DNA of 64,000 nucleotides from Bacillota bacterium. Lineage in GTDB: Bacteria; Bacillota_I; Bacilli_A; RF39; UBA660. How positions within the stretch are numbered: position 1 is the first letter of the stretch; each line of letters starts with the position of its first letter. The DNA is taken from the NCBI GenBank assembly GCA_015059285.1, contig SVAS01000001.1, forward strand, positions 391,291 through 455,290, read 5' to 3'. The notes below the pieces were generated by a model. That model was not told where the DNA came from. It did no database searches and worked only from the letters and a program-made list of their open reading frames with translations. The translations under genes were made by a program, and so were the position numbers. Shown in pieces: positions 1 through 10,368 of the stretch.

Positions 1-874
1 CATTTTTAGCCATCCTAGTAAGTAATTCATTTCTTGGGATAGCTCCTTCAATTCCTTCTACTTTTATATTTAAGGTATTTGCTAAAGTAACAGCCTCTTT
101 ATTAAGTGGCACCATATCAATAGTAGATCCTTTTATGAATTTGGCAGCTGCTATTTGGTTCATCATATTTTTAAGCCAATATCCTTGTGATGCATATACT
201 CCCAATTTAATATTATCATTTTTGCTACCACATCTATACTTTTTACCATCAAAGGCAACTGTATTATTTAAAAATAGTGCATTAAAACCATTTTTCTTAT
301 AAAATTCAACTATACTGTGTTTACAAGTTGCCATTTGATCAATATAACCAAGTCTATGTAATTTAGTTATTTCAATGTGGCGGTTCCACCCAAATGTCTC
401 CCATACTTGCGAATTAGAACCATGCCAATAAGTTTTAATAACAATATTAGGATTTGATTTTTTTAATCTAATAATCAGTTTGCCCCAGTTATAACAAAAA
501 GCGCTAAAATAAACACTTTTAATATTATTTTGAATAATTAAATTTGATATTTTTTTTAAATCTTTTTTTCTATATATATCACCACATGGTACTAAGTAAT
601 CAAATAATTCGCGAGTTGAATTAGTAACTCCTAAAAAATTGGGATTGTGAAAAATTATATATTCTTTATTTTTATAATTATTTATAGTATCAAATGTTTT
701 AATTATATCGGATTTATATTTTTTACTAATGAACCCTCTAAATAATTTTATAAACATTTTAATATTCTCTCTACTTAAATAAGTTATTTTAAATATATGA
801 CGTTTAATTCTAACTAGTTTTACGTAAGAACCTTCACCAAATATTTTTTTATAAAAGATTTTAATAGTCTTCAT
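1..874 (-). CDS. glycosyltransferase-like protein, partial (3' end beyond window edge)
   Basis: Manual minus-strand translation from ATG at 874 (MKTIKIFYKKIFGEGSYVKLVRIKRHIFK...SVYFSAFCYNWGKLIIRLKKSNPNIVIKTYWHGSNSQVWE...) stays open to the window edge; glycan-gene context. Not in the ORF track. Confidence 0.55.
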   Translation of the reverse strand, partial: MKTIKIFYKKIFGEGSYVKLVRIKRHIFKITYLSRENIKMFIKLFRGFISKKYKSDIIKTFDTINNYKNKEYIIFHNPNFLGVTNSTRELFDYLVPCGDIYRKKDLKKISNLIIQNNIKSVYFSAFCYNWGKLIIRLKKSNPNIVIKTYWHGSNSQVWETFGWNRHIEITKLHRLGYIDQMATCKHSIVEFYKKNGFNALFLNNTVAFDGKKYRCGSKNDNIKLGVYASQGYWLKNMMNQIAAAKFIKGSTIDMVPLNKEAVTLANTLNIKVEGIEGAIPRNELLTRMAKN

Positions 875-961
875 ATATACCATCCTTCAGTAATTCTATT
901 ATACCTTAATTTAACCAAAAATAAAAGGAAATGCAGTAATTTTGCTTTTCCTTGACACAAA

Positions 962-2017
962 TTATTTTTTGATTTTTATATATTTATTATAAATTCTATT
1001 TGCTTTAAATCTTAAAACTCCCATAATTTCATCCGTTTTTTTTCTAAAAACTATATCTTTATAACACAAAGTTATTCTAAATAATTCATGCCTTTTAAAA
1101 CCTTTATACATTTTTTTATAATCTTTATTAAGTTTTTTATAATTAAGATTATTAATCATTCTATTTAAATTTGTATTTTTATTTAAATATTTTAAAGTGC
1201 TAGAAATATTAGGATGATTATTTTTATACATTTTTATAATAAAATCACATATAATACGGAATTCTGTACGATTAGTAACTTCAATTAATTCTTCATCACT
1301 TATAATTTTATTTATCTCTTCATTGACTAGTAATACGCTCTTAATATTTTTTTCTATTCTTTTTAAAGAATTGGAAGAGCTTTCTTGATAAACTCTATAA
1401 TTATATGTTTTTTTATTTAATATGTAAATAGAATTAACTTTTTGAATCAACGTTACAAAAAACAAAGTATCTTCCATCATCACAAGTTTTTCATTTAACC
1501 TAATATTGTTTTTATCAAGAATATCTTTTTTTATTAAAAACAAGCACATATAGGCAGGTATTTTAGCATTTAAAAAGTATCTTAATAATTTATTGATATT
1601 TTCTTTTTCTATTTTACCTTCTACTTTACTAGGAATTTTACCAGTTTCATTGTTAATTGCGAAATTAGTTCTTACAACATCTGTTTTTTCTTTGCTAATA
1701 CAATTTACCATAGTTTCTATAGCATCTAGTTCAACTATATCATCAGCATCCACAAATGTGATATACGAGCCGGTTGCAGCTTCAATACCAATATTTCTAG
1801 TATTAGAAACACCAGTGTTTTCTTTATCAATTAAGATAATTCTTTTATCTTTACGCTTATATTCTTTACATATATCTAAGCTTTTATCTGTAGAACCGTC
1901 ATTTATTAATATTATTTCTAGATTTTTATATGTTTGATTTATAACGGTATCTAAACACTCTTTCAAATAATTTTCAGTATTGTATATAGGTATAATAATA
2001 CTTACTTTTTCATTCAT
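962..2017 (-). CDS. glycosyltransferase family 2
   Basis: N-terminus VSIIIPIYNTENYLKECLDTVINQTYKNLEIILINDGSTD and VDADD motif typical of GT-A family 2. Confidence 0.93.
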   Translation of the reverse strand: MNEKVSIIIPIYNTENYLKECLDTVINQTYKNLEIILINDGSTDKSLDICKEYKRKDKRIILIDKENTGVSNTRNIGIEAATGSYITFVDADDIVELDAIETMVNCISKEKTDVVRTNFAINNETGKIPSKVEGKIEKENINKLLRYFLNAKIPAYMCLFLIKKDILDKNNIRLNEKLVMMEDTLFFVTLIQKVNSIYILNKKTYNYRVYQESSSNSLKRIEKNIKSVLLVNEEINKIISDEELIEVTNRTEFRIICDFIIKMYKNNHPNISSTLKYLNKNTNLNRMINNLNYKKLNKDYKKMYKGFKRHELFRITLCYKDIVFRKKTDEIMGVLRFKANRIYNKYIKIKK

Positions 2018-2021
2018 ATTT

Positions 2022-3578
2022 TCACGCCTTTTTTACTTTATTTTTTGAAATTAAATTTTTAAGCATTCTAACTAGTTTTTCTTTAATATCTTGAAATTCC
2101 TTACTCTTATAAAAAATTAAAAGGAAAATTAAATTAGAAATGATTGCTACAACAATTGCTTTTAATAAAATATAGAAAACATTATAGTTTGGAATATTTA
2201 TACAAATTCCCTTACAAATAAAATAATTGATTATAACAATTAAAGTTAAAGATATATATTTAAAGAAATATTTAAATACATTATCATTAAACTCATACTT
2301 ATAAACAAGATATGGGTCAATTATGGTTGTAGTTAACAATCTTGCAATAGAAGTGGCAAAGAAAATACCAGCAAGGCCCATATATTTGCATAATACAATA
2401 GATAAAACAATATTTAGGATAGATGCAATAATAGGGGCGTATTTTCCTTTAGAATATAACCCGCAAGTAGTTCTATAAGTATATGAAGCAAAATGTATAC
2501 CATTGATGTAAGTGTGTAAAACAAGTGCAAACGTTGCAATAAATGGTAGTACATAATGTTCTCCAGCCCATAATTTAATAAATGGATCTAATAACAACAA
2601 TAATTCAATGCACGCAAAACCATATATCCATACCCCTATTAAAAATGCTTGATTAAATACTCTTTGCTTGTCTTTCTTTTCAGCAACTGCATTCAAATTA
2701 CCAATACTACTAGTAATACCCGATAAAGCTGTACAAATTACACCGGTAATAGAAGAAATAATAAGTGTATAGTTAGATACAATACCTACTAAAGTTAAAC
2801 TAAGCATTCTAGTGATTATTATATTATCTGTTCCATTTAAAATAACAGAACCAATTTTATAATATAATAAAGCTTTAACATCTGAAAATATTTTTTTTGT
2901 TTCTTTTTTATCTAAACTAGGAGGATTTTTTTCTTTCAAATAAGGATACATCTTATCTGCTTCCCTACTAGTTACAATATTTTCTAATAATATAAATACG
3001 CTTTGTGTAATCAAATATAATAAATAGTTTTTATATAATACTAAAACTAGTATTTGTAAAACACTCTTTGCAATTAAAAAACCAATTTTATAATTATTTA
3101 AAACATATTCTTTTTGATATCCAGTAATTAAAGAACGTTTATATGCATAAAAATATGATAAAACCGTATTAGATAAAAATAATAAATAAATTATAATAAG
3201 ATTTTCACTAATAGATGGTGGTTCTTTAACAATAAAATCCATAAATGGTATTACTAGTAACCCTGCTATTAAAATAAATATACCTATTGCTCTATAAGTT
3301 TTTTTATACAAGTTCATTAAACTTTTAATCTTATTCTCATCACCTTCAGCAATTGGTTTATACATATTATAAATTATTGCATTACCAATTCCTAATTCGG
3401 CAAAAGATAAAATTGCTAAAACATTAGAAAATAGTCCATTAACTCCCAAATATTCAGCGCTCAACATCTTAATAAAGATAGTTCTAACAATGAAACTAAT
3501 AATAATACTTAAGATATGAGTTAAAGCTCCAGAACTAAAATTTATTGTAGCATTGACGCTTCTTGATCTTTCTTTCAT
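2022..3578 (-). CDS. polysaccharide flippase (Wzx/MATE-like, oligosaccharide flippase family)
   Basis: 518 aa polytopic membrane protein; N-terminus FSSGALTHILSIIISFIVRTIFIKMLSAEYLGVNGLFSNVLAILSFAELGIGNAI typical of the family. Confidence 0.9.
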   Translation of the reverse strand: MKERSRSVNATINFSSGALTHILSIIISFIVRTIFIKMLSAEYLGVNGLFSNVLAILSFAELGIGNAIIYNMYKPIAEGDENKIKSLMNLYKKTYRAIGIFILIAGLLVIPFMDFIVKEPPSISENLIIIYLLFLSNTVLSYFYAYKRSLITGYQKEYVLNNYKIGFLIAKSVLQILVLVLYKNYLLYLITQSVFILLENIVTSREADKMYPYLKEKNPPSLDKKETKKIFSDVKALLYYKIGSVILNGTDNIIITRMLSLTLVGIVSNYTLIISSITGVICTALSGITSSIGNLNAVAEKKDKQRVFNQAFLIGVWIYGFACIELLLLLDPFIKLWAGEHYVLPFIATFALVLHTYINGIHFASYTYRTTCGLYSKGKYAPIIASILNIVLSIVLCKYMGLAGIFFATSIARLLTTTIIDPYLVYKYEFNDNVFKYFFKYISLTLIVIINYFICKGICINIPNYNVFYILLKAIVVAIISNLIFLLIFYKSKEFQDIKEKLVRMLKNLISKNKVKKA

Positions 3579-3587
3579 ATTTTTCTC

Positions 3588-4022
3588 CTATTTATTTTCT
3601 GGTATATTTAATAATTTTTCTCTTAACATAGTAGAAGAAGTTACTTTAGTATAAGGAAAATATACAACATCTACACCCATTTTTTTAAATTCATTTTCGT
3701 AATTATTCCACACTTCAGTTCCCTTCCAATCATCCCCAACAAAGATAACATCAAAATCAACAATATTGTGCGCTAAAACTTTATTAGAATCTTCTTGAGG
3801 AATAACTTTATCAACATATTTAATAGCTTCTACAATTTCTACTCTCTCTTCATAAGGAATAACTGGCAATTTATTTTTCTTTTTTAAAGATAATTCATCA
3901 GTAGTAATACCAACAACCAAAAAATCACACATTTCTTTAGCTTGTCTTAAAATGTTTAAATGACCAACATGAAACATATCATAAACACCAGCAGTATAAC
4001 CTGTTTTATATTTTTTCATCAA
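3588..4022 (-). CDS. tagD: glycerol-3-phosphate cytidylyltransferase-like (TagD family)
   Basis: GYTAGVYDMFHVGHLNILRQAKE (HxGH nucleotidyltransferase motif), ~140 aa, next to LicD. Confidence 0.85.
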   Translation of the reverse strand: MMKKYKTGYTAGVYDMFHVGHLNILRQAKEMCDFLVVGITTDELSLKKKNKLPVIPYEERVEIVEAIKYVDKVIPQEDSNKVLAHNIVDFDVIFVGDDWKGTEVWNNYENEFKKMGVDVVYFPYTKVTSSTMLREKLLNIPENK

Positions 4023-4845
4023 ATTTCAACTCTTTTCCATCTTCAAATTTTATATACATAGGATTATGAGTAATTCTTTTTTCAACAGGTGGTAATTCCA
4101 TATAATTTTTACCATAAATTTGTGTTAAAACATAATCATAATCGTTTGGAACACTTAGCGTTCTTCCTTCAAACTCTAATTTTTTTGAAGGATAATATTT
4201 ATCTTTTAAATGAGTTTGTTTAAACATACCATATTGACTTCCTAAATTAATAAAATATTTAGAATTGTCATTATGGTTTAGTTTCATAATAGTATTTTGT
4301 AACCAAACCCAAAATTTCTTGGGCAAAATAGTTAGTAATTTAAATATTAATGTTTTGCCTTTACTTTTTTTAGGCACACCTACATCACACTTCATACTAA
4401 TTAAATATCTAGAATTTTTTACAAAACGAAATTGAAAACTTTGAAGTTTAGAAATTTCTTTATTTCCATTATCTAAAGGAAATATATCTACCCAAATTCC
4501 TAAGTTTCCTTTATAGTTTTTTTGTAAATTTTCTTGATAAATAGTATTTTTATTACGCACTTTTAAAAATGGCAACCAGTAATATTTAGAATGATTATTA
4601 GTATCTAATATATATTTACCATTATCCTGATTTAGAAATATCTTAATAAATTTTTCATAATCTTTTCTTGGCATAGCTAAATCCAAATCGTCATCCCAAG
4701 GAATATATCCTCTATGACGAACTGCTCCTAAAAGAGTTCCTCCTATTAAAAAATATTCTAAAGAATTTTCTTCACAAATTTTAACTGTATAATCTAAAAT
4801 TTTTAATTGTTCTTCTTTTAATTTTTGTAATATATCTTTATCCAT
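4006..4845 (-). CDS. LicD family phosphotransferase
   Basis: YFLIGGTLLGAVRHRGYIPWDDDLDLAMPRKDYEKF is the LicD signature. Likely start MDKDILQ. Confidence 0.92.
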   Translation of the reverse strand: MDKDILQKLKEEQLKILDYTVKICEENSLEYFLIGGTLLGAVRHRGYIPWDDDLDLAMPRKDYEKFIKIFLNQDNGKYILDTNNHSKYYWLPFLKVRNKNTIYQENLQKNYKGNLGIWVDIFPLDNGNKEISKLQSFQFRFVKNSRYLISMKCDVGVPKKSKGKTLIFKLLTILPKKFWVWLQNTIMKLNHNDNSKYFINLGSQYGMFKQTHLKDKYYPSKKLEFEGRTLSVPNDYDYVLTQIYGKNYMELPPVEKRITHNPMYIKFEDGKELKFDEKI

Positions 4846-4893
4846 AAATACCTCCAAGATATATGTTAATTATAAATATATTATACCATAAAA

Positions 4894-4921
4894 ATAAGAA
4901 ATAACCTAAACGTTATTTCTT
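4894..4921. terminator. bidirectional intrinsic terminator
   Basis: Inverted repeat aagaaataac-ctaaac-gttatttctt flanked by A/T runs between convergent/adjacent ends. Confidence 0.6.
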
Positions 4922-4932
4922 ATTTAATAAAA

Positions 4933-6417
4933 TTATTGTTCACTCATATCTTTATAACTATTCTTAATAATATATTTATCATAATAGTATGTTTTTTTCT
5001 TTAACTCTTCTTGAAAAAATTCATAACCTATTTCCTCAAGTAAAGTTTTTTCATCAGAAAATAAATTAACCCCAAAACCCAGTTTTTCTCCTTTGATATT
5101 AGCACCAATACTATGTAATATTGTAGGATACATATCAAATGAAGAAAATAAACGATTTTTATTATTATCAGTTTTCTTTGTATTAATAAAAGCATTATAT
5201 ACGGTTCTAGTATAATTAGGACTTATATTACTATAAAAATCATCTTGCATTCCCAAGTGATCACCGCTTATAACAATAGTTGTATTTTCATAAAAAGATT
5301 GTTCTTTAATCCAATTAATAAACTCAAAAACCATTTTAGAAGAACATGCGAATGAATTAGAGTAATTATCATTATATTTAGTTTCACAACTAGGATCTAC
5401 ATATCCATCAGGAAAATGTGTATCAGCAGTCAACATTGTAAAATTAAAAGGTTCATCATTTTCAGAAAGTTCTAATAATTTATCTTTCGCGAATTCAAAT
5501 AATTTTTTATCTTCATAACCCCACCATTCTTTATAGTCAGATGGTATTATTTTACTTTCTAAAGCCCAGTTATAATCTAGAATATCATAATTACCATGTA
5601 ATTTATAAAAATACTCTCTACCGCCAAATAACGCAGATGAACCTATCATCAATACTTGGTTATAACCGTTTTTTTCTAAAATATCACCAATAGAAACAAT
5701 TCCAGGTAAAAAAGATTTATTAGAACCATAACTATTACCATCCGAAATAACTTTTAGGGGAAGGCCTGCACTTTGTGAAACCATAGCCGCAATTGTCCAA
5801 GTGGTTCCAGGAAGTTGAATAAAACCTCCTAATTTATCACTATTAGAAAAATTTAAGTTATCTTTAGCAAGTTGTTCTAATTCAGGAACTAGAGAACTTC
5901 CATAAGTACCACCGTTTTCTGAACTAAAATATGTTGTTTCCATTGATTCTAAATAAATATGAATTAAATTTCTTTTTTCACTAAAACTAATATCTACATT
6001 ACCAGGATCAACATAATATTCTTCATATAAATTAGTAGGTTTTAATTGATAACTTATATATTCAATTAAACCAATCTTTTTTACTGAAATAAAACTTAAT
6101 ATTACAAAACATAAAAGACTATAAATAATTGGATAGAATTTAATTTTTATGGATAGTTTTCTAATAGATATAATTAAATCATATGTACTAAAAATAATTA
6201 CTGGAGTAATTAAAAAAATAAAATTTATCAAAAATGGTAAAATAAGTTCTCTTACTCCTTCAAGTATTACAGCTAAAGAAGTATCTTTGCTATATAAAAA
6301 AGTAAATAATATTTGTTCAAAACCAACATTAAAATATTGTTTATTAATATATTCGCATAAAGCAAATATTAAAGATGAAATAAATAATATAATAATAGGT
6401 GTTTTTTTAATTTTCAT
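4933..6417 (-). CDS. LTA synthase-like sulfatase / phosphoglycerol transferase
   Basis: N-terminal TM region then IHIYLESMETTYFS...TTIVISGDHLGMQDD, alkaline-phosphatase/sulfatase fold as in LtaS/MdoB. Confidence 0.85.
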   Translation of the reverse strand: MKIKKTPIIILFISSLIFALCEYINKQYFNVGFEQILFTFLYSKDTSLAVILEGVRELILPFLINFIFLITPVIIFSTYDLIISIRKLSIKIKFYPIIYSLLCFVILSFISVKKIGLIEYISYQLKPTNLYEEYYVDPGNVDISFSEKRNLIHIYLESMETTYFSSENGGTYGSSLVPELEQLAKDNLNFSNSDKLGGFIQLPGTTWTIAAMVSQSAGLPLKVISDGNSYGSNKSFLPGIVSIGDILEKNGYNQVLMIGSSALFGGREYFYKLHGNYDILDYNWALESKIIPSDYKEWWGYEDKKLFEFAKDKLLELSENDEPFNFTMLTADTHFPDGYVDPSCETKYNDNYSNSFACSSKMVFEFINWIKEQSFYENTTIVISGDHLGMQDDFYSNISPNYTRTVYNAFINTKKTDNNKNRLFSSFDMYPTILHSIGANIKGEKLGFGVNLFSDEKTLLEEIGYEFFQEELKKKTYYYDKYIIKNSYKDMSEQ

Positions 6418-6730
6418 TTTTCTTTTTCAAACTAATTTTAATGTTGTTTTTAATAATACAGATAATAAAAGGTATGATAATTGCCGAAATAAAAGCAATT
6501 AATGCATATTTTATTCCAAAACTACGATATTCTAAAATAGCTTTAGTTAAACTATATTCTGGTTTAATTAATACGTAAGAACATATATTAGAAAAAACAT
6601 AATTAAATAAAACATACATTAAATATATACTAATTTTATTTTCATTTGTTTGGTTTTTATCTTTTAAAACAAAATTATGGATTTTTAAAGATAATATAGA
6701 TGGTATTAATAAAACGATTGCTATTTCCAT
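6407..6730 (-). CDS. small integral membrane protein, unknown function
   Basis: 107 aa hydrophobic ORF in the same transcriptional direction. Confidence 0.5.
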   Translation of the reverse strand: MEIAIVLLIPSILSLKIHNFVLKDKNQTNENKISIYLMYVLFNYVFSNICSYVLIKPEYSLTKAILEYRSFGIKYALIAFISAIIIPFIICIIKNNIKISLKKKNEN

Positions 6731-6813
6731 TTAAACACTTCCTCTCAATACCAAATATTATAACATAAAAATAACAAAACCAAAAGAACACAAAAAAATA
6801 GAACTTTAACATT

Positions 6814-7353
6814 CTATTTTTTAGGTTTATAAAAATATGATAAGAATTTTGAAAAGGTATATAAAATATTATTAGCTTTTTTTATAGCAATTCCTTTTCC
6901 TAAAGCCTTTCCCCCTATAGTTAAAGAGGCAATTAAAGCTGTTACTATTAAACTTAGTAAAAGTGAATTTATATCTGATAATTTAGTTAAAGTTACAGTA
7001 ATACTAACTCCAGCTGAACCAGAAATAATACCACATATATCTCCTACTACATCATTACAAAAAGAAGATACTTTAGCGGCGTTTTTCTTTAAAATAGTAG
7101 CCACATCTGCGCCTTTTACTTTCTGAGCATTCATAGAATGAATTGGTTTTTCATCTGATGCAGTAACAGCAACGCCAATCATGTCAAATATTACACCAAT
7201 TAATATAAAAGATATTAAAATAATAACACCAACAAATATCCCAGTATTTCCTAAAGCTATTTCTGAAATAAATGAAAAAATAAAAGATATAACGAATGCT
7301 AATACTGTTATTAATATAATCCAATTTGAATTACTATTTTTCTTTTTTGCCAT
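6814..7353 (-). CDS. oapA: OapA-like OLE-RNA-associated membrane protein
   Basis: 179 aa, ~4 TM segments; central FDMIGVAVTASDEKPIHSMNAQKVKGA and FCNDVVGDICGIISG match my recollection of the OapA signature; lies directly 3' of a ~600 nt structured noncoding region. Confidence 0.75.
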   Translation of the reverse strand: MAKKKNSNSNWIILITVLAFVISFIFSFISEIALGNTGIFVGVIILISFILIGVIFDMIGVAVTASDEKPIHSMNAQKVKGADVATILKKNAAKVSSFCNDVVGDICGIISGSAGVSITVTLTKLSDINSLLLSLIVTALIASLTIGGKALGKGIAIKKANNILYTFSKFLSYFYKPKK

Positions 7354-7374
7354 AATTCACCTCAACTATAAAAA

Positions 7375-7994
7375 TAAAAAGGGATAAACCCTTTAAAAAC
7401 ATCTTGGATGGCTATTAATATAGTTAACTTTGCGTCTTAGGTCGAGTTGGATTTCCCCTATTTCTACAAGTCGTTACCAACTTGCGGTTCCCCTTTAAAG
7501 AAATAGATATATAGTCACCTATTATATTACTCGATTGCCACTTAGTACGCACTGCAATCCCATATCAATGTCACTCTAGGAGATTTCCTCCCCAATTGAT
7601 TTATTATTAATTCTTTTTTGCAGATACAGTTTCAAAATGCGATTTTTAAATAATCCTAGCTATAAACTACTTAAAATTGTTCATTTATTCCAAGTATCCA
7701 CGCAAGACAAGCTACACTACCCATAACTTTCGCCACAAAGTAGGTTCAAGCCTAAGTCGTAGTAAGTCAAAACAAGAAATTGTGTAAGCTTACCACAAGT
7801 ATAGGTCTCCATGAATGCTGGGTCGTTTAACGTATGCCATTACGCGCGCCCAACACTCTACCTTCCAGCACCCACCCCAAACTGGGCGTAAGAAGCAAGC
7901 ACCAAAAGTTTCACAGATATGCTCTTTAACGGATTTTTAGGCCCGTCTTCCTAATAAATCAAATTGACTAGAATAATGTGCCAATCAATTTATG
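7375..7994 (-). ncRNA. ole: OLE-like large noncoding RNA
   Basis: ~620 nt region with no listed ORF except a short + strand one at its edge, more GC-rich and complex than surroundings. Own promoter on minus strand (TTGACA at 8024-8029, 17-nt spacer, TAGAAT at 8001-8006). Ends just before the RBS of the OapA-like gene. Assigned by size, context and partner gene, not by covariance search. Confidence 0.72.
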
Positions 7995-8000
7995 TAATAA

Positions 8001-8029
8001 ATTCTAACATATTATATGCAAAATGTCAA
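8001..8029 (-). promoter_or_regulatory. sigma-A-type promoter of the OLE-like RNA
   Basis: Minus strand TTGACA-N17-TAGAAT. Confidence 0.6.
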
Positions 8030-8039
8030 ATTGGTATAA

Positions 8040-8522
8040 CTACAAGTATTTATTAATTTCTTTTTCAATTATTGCATTAAAATTATCTTTATTACTTTTA
8101 TATTTTTTAGGTTTAAATTTTTTTACCTCTTCTATTTTTTCATCTATCTTATCAAAATCAGCTAGTTCTAAAATATAACCTGCTTTTTTAAAATTATCAA
8201 TAATTTGAAGTTGATGATCATTAGTGTGCTCTTTATATTTTTTAAGACGAGCTGCCGCAATTACTTTTTTATTGTTTTTAAGTCCTGTTATAATAGAACC
8301 TACTCCACCATGAGTTATTAAAATATCACAACTTTTAATTAATTCATCAAATTTATCATATTCAACAAAGTCATATATTTCCATGTTTTCAGATTTATAT
8401 TTAGTTAAACCTGCTTGTACTACTACTTTATCTTTGACTTTTCCTTGTTCTATTTTTATATCAATTGCTTTTAATAATCTTTCAAAACTCTTATCTTGTG
8501 TACCTAATGTAATTAATATCAT
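8040..8522 (-). CDS. Alg13/PssE-like glycosyltransferase subunit
   Basis: MILITLGTQDKSFERLLKAID...ILITHGGVGSI; paired with an upstream Alg14-like gene. Confidence 0.88.
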   Translation of the reverse strand: MILITLGTQDKSFERLLKAIDIKIEQGKVKDKVVVQAGLTKYKSENMEIYDFVEYDKFDELIKSCDILITHGGVGSIITGLKNNKKVIAAARLKKYKEHTNDHQLQIIDNFKKAGYILELADFDKIDEKIEEVKKFKPKKYKSNKDNFNAIIEKEINKYL

Positions 8523-8533
8523 AATATATCCTT

Positions 8534-9001
8534 TTAATAAATCCAACCAGCATGTATTGCTTTAGGATAAAGTTTAAGCATTTCTTCCCACTGAACTATA
8601 AATGTATTAGCAATTGGATAAACAAGTTTACCAGATAAAGTTTTAGTAGTACTATTGGCAAATGTTTCAATAAATATGATTTTTGAACCAAAAAGTTTAC
8701 CTATATAACACATAGGGACCGCTGTATGAGTTCCTGTTGTCACAATCACTTTTGGTCTGATTTTAATATATAAGATTAATGATTTTATAATATTATATAA
8801 AAACTTAAAAATATAAGTAAACAAGTGATCTTTAGTACCATATACCAAAAAAGAAACATTATCATATTTATTTTTAAGATTAATATTGGTTTTTGTTTTT
8901 TCTGTTATTAAATATGATTTATATTTTTTAAATAAAGGTTCTAATTGTAATAATTCATTTAAATGACCACCAGTTGATGAAATAAATAATACTCTTTTCA
9001 T
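8534..9001 (-). CDS. Alg14/PssD-like glycosyltransferase subunit
   Basis: VLFISSTGGHLNELLQLEPLFKKY...VIVTTGTHTAVPMCYIGKLFGSKIIFIETFA. Confidence 0.88.
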   Translation of the reverse strand: MKRVLFISSTGGHLNELLQLEPLFKKYKSYLITEKTKTNINLKNKYDNVSFLVYGTKDHLFTYIFKFLYNIIKSLILYIKIRPKVIVTTGTHTAVPMCYIGKLFGSKIIFIETFANSTTKTLSGKLVYPIANTFIVQWEEMLKLYPKAIHAGWIY

Positions 9002-9018
9002 AACTACCTCTTTCTAAA

Positions 9019-10311
9019 CTAATTATAAGTACTTAAAATCCATTTTAAATAAGCAGTTGTAGTACTTCCTTCAAATGTAAATCTAGGTATTCTAAATTTG
9101 TCTCCGCCAACAACCATATTTGGCAAACCATTTTCATAATATCCACCAAATCCCATTGTAAATCCTGCTTCTTTTAATATTTGAATTGAATATTCATTAA
9201 AATCATAAAAAGGATACGCAAATACCGTTGTCATATTTGTTCTTTCACGACTTTCTTTTAAATCTTTAAGTAAAGTTTCTTTTGGTAAACATTGTATACC
9301 TCCACCAAATGTCCCTTGTCCTGGACAAGCATAAGCGTTATGAAGATTAAAACTATGTGAGTGTACTTCGAAATATTCAGTTTCAAAATCTTTAGGATTA
9401 AACCAAGAACTAACAACAAACAAAGTTGCATTCATTTTATTATCTGTAAATATTTTAGCGGCATTAAATCCATAACTACCATCATCTAAAGTTATCATAA
9501 TGGATTTTTTTGGTAAATTTAATTTGCCATCTATCCACATCTCAAATTCCTTCATTGTAGGAGTAAAATAACTATTTTGTTTTAAATAATCAATATGTGA
9601 TTGTACTTGTTGAACCGTGTGACAAATAACTTCATTACAAGATTCCTTAGCTGGATCATATACAAAATGATATAGGATAGTTGCTATTTCTTTAGCTTTT
9701 GCTTGGTCAGAATTCTTTTTGTCTTCAATTTTTTCTATATCTTCTTTTAAAATATACATAAGTTGATTATCATACTCTACATAATATTTATCTCCATCAA
9801 TTATATAAACTGGAAAAGTAAATGATTTTTTAATACTATATTTCTTTTGTTCATCTAAATAGAAATTTGTTGTTTCTTTTGTTGTAATTGTTTTATCCAT
9901 TAATATATAATTTAAGTATCGCTTACCTTTTTCAATAGGTTCTGTTGCAATTACATCTTTATAACTTATGTAATATTCCTGATCTAAACCGAGAACTTTA
10001 AAATATTTAGTTTTAACTGTTATATCTTGTTCTTCTAAACCAAGGACTATATCTTTATAAACTGTTCCAACTTCATTATATTTATTTTTATTTTTGACAT
10101 ATAATTTTGCTTCATTTTTTGTTATAACAAATTCGCTATAACTACTATTAATTTCTGCTAATAGTTTTTTTTCTTTTTCTATTTTTAACTCTTCTTGTTG
10201 TTTTTGTTCATCTTTGTAAAACTTACAACCAAAAATAGCACCTATTATAGTTAATATTAAGATTGCACCTATTATTATAATTTTCTTTTTATTCTTCATA
10301 TCGTTCACCAT
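9019..10311 (-). CDS. polysaccharide deacetylase (NodB-type), membrane anchored
   Basis: SIMITLDDGSYGFNAAKIF, HSHSFNLH and FAYPFYDF motifs; N-terminal TM anchor. Confidence 0.88.
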   Translation of the reverse strand: MVNDMKNKKKIIIIGAILILTIIGAIFGCKFYKDEQKQQEELKIEKEKKLLAEINSSYSEFVITKNEAKLYVKNKNKYNEVGTVYKDIVLGLEEQDITVKTKYFKVLGLDQEYYISYKDVIATEPIEKGKRYLNYILMDKTITTKETTNFYLDEQKKYSIKKSFTFPVYIIDGDKYYVEYDNQLMYILKEDIEKIEDKKNSDQAKAKEIATILYHFVYDPAKESCNEVICHTVQQVQSHIDYLKQNSYFTPTMKEFEMWIDGKLNLPKKSIMITLDDGSYGFNAAKIFTDNKMNATLFVVSSWFNPKDFETEYFEVHSHSFNLHNAYACPGQGTFGGGIQCLPKETLLKDLKESRERTNMTTVFAYPFYDFNEYSIQILKEAGFTMGFGGYYENGLPNMVVGGDKFRIPRFTFEGSTTTAYLKWILSTYN

Positions 10312-10368
10312 TTACATTATATCATTAATAAATTTAAATATTCAAGAAAAAAATAAGATATAAAACTC

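Noticed and set aside
7375-7994. Noncoding region first considered as RNase P RNA, tmRNA or a group II intron
   Set aside because: None of the hallmark conserved sequences I know for those RNAs is apparent; size, promoter position and the downstream OapA-like gene fit OLE better.
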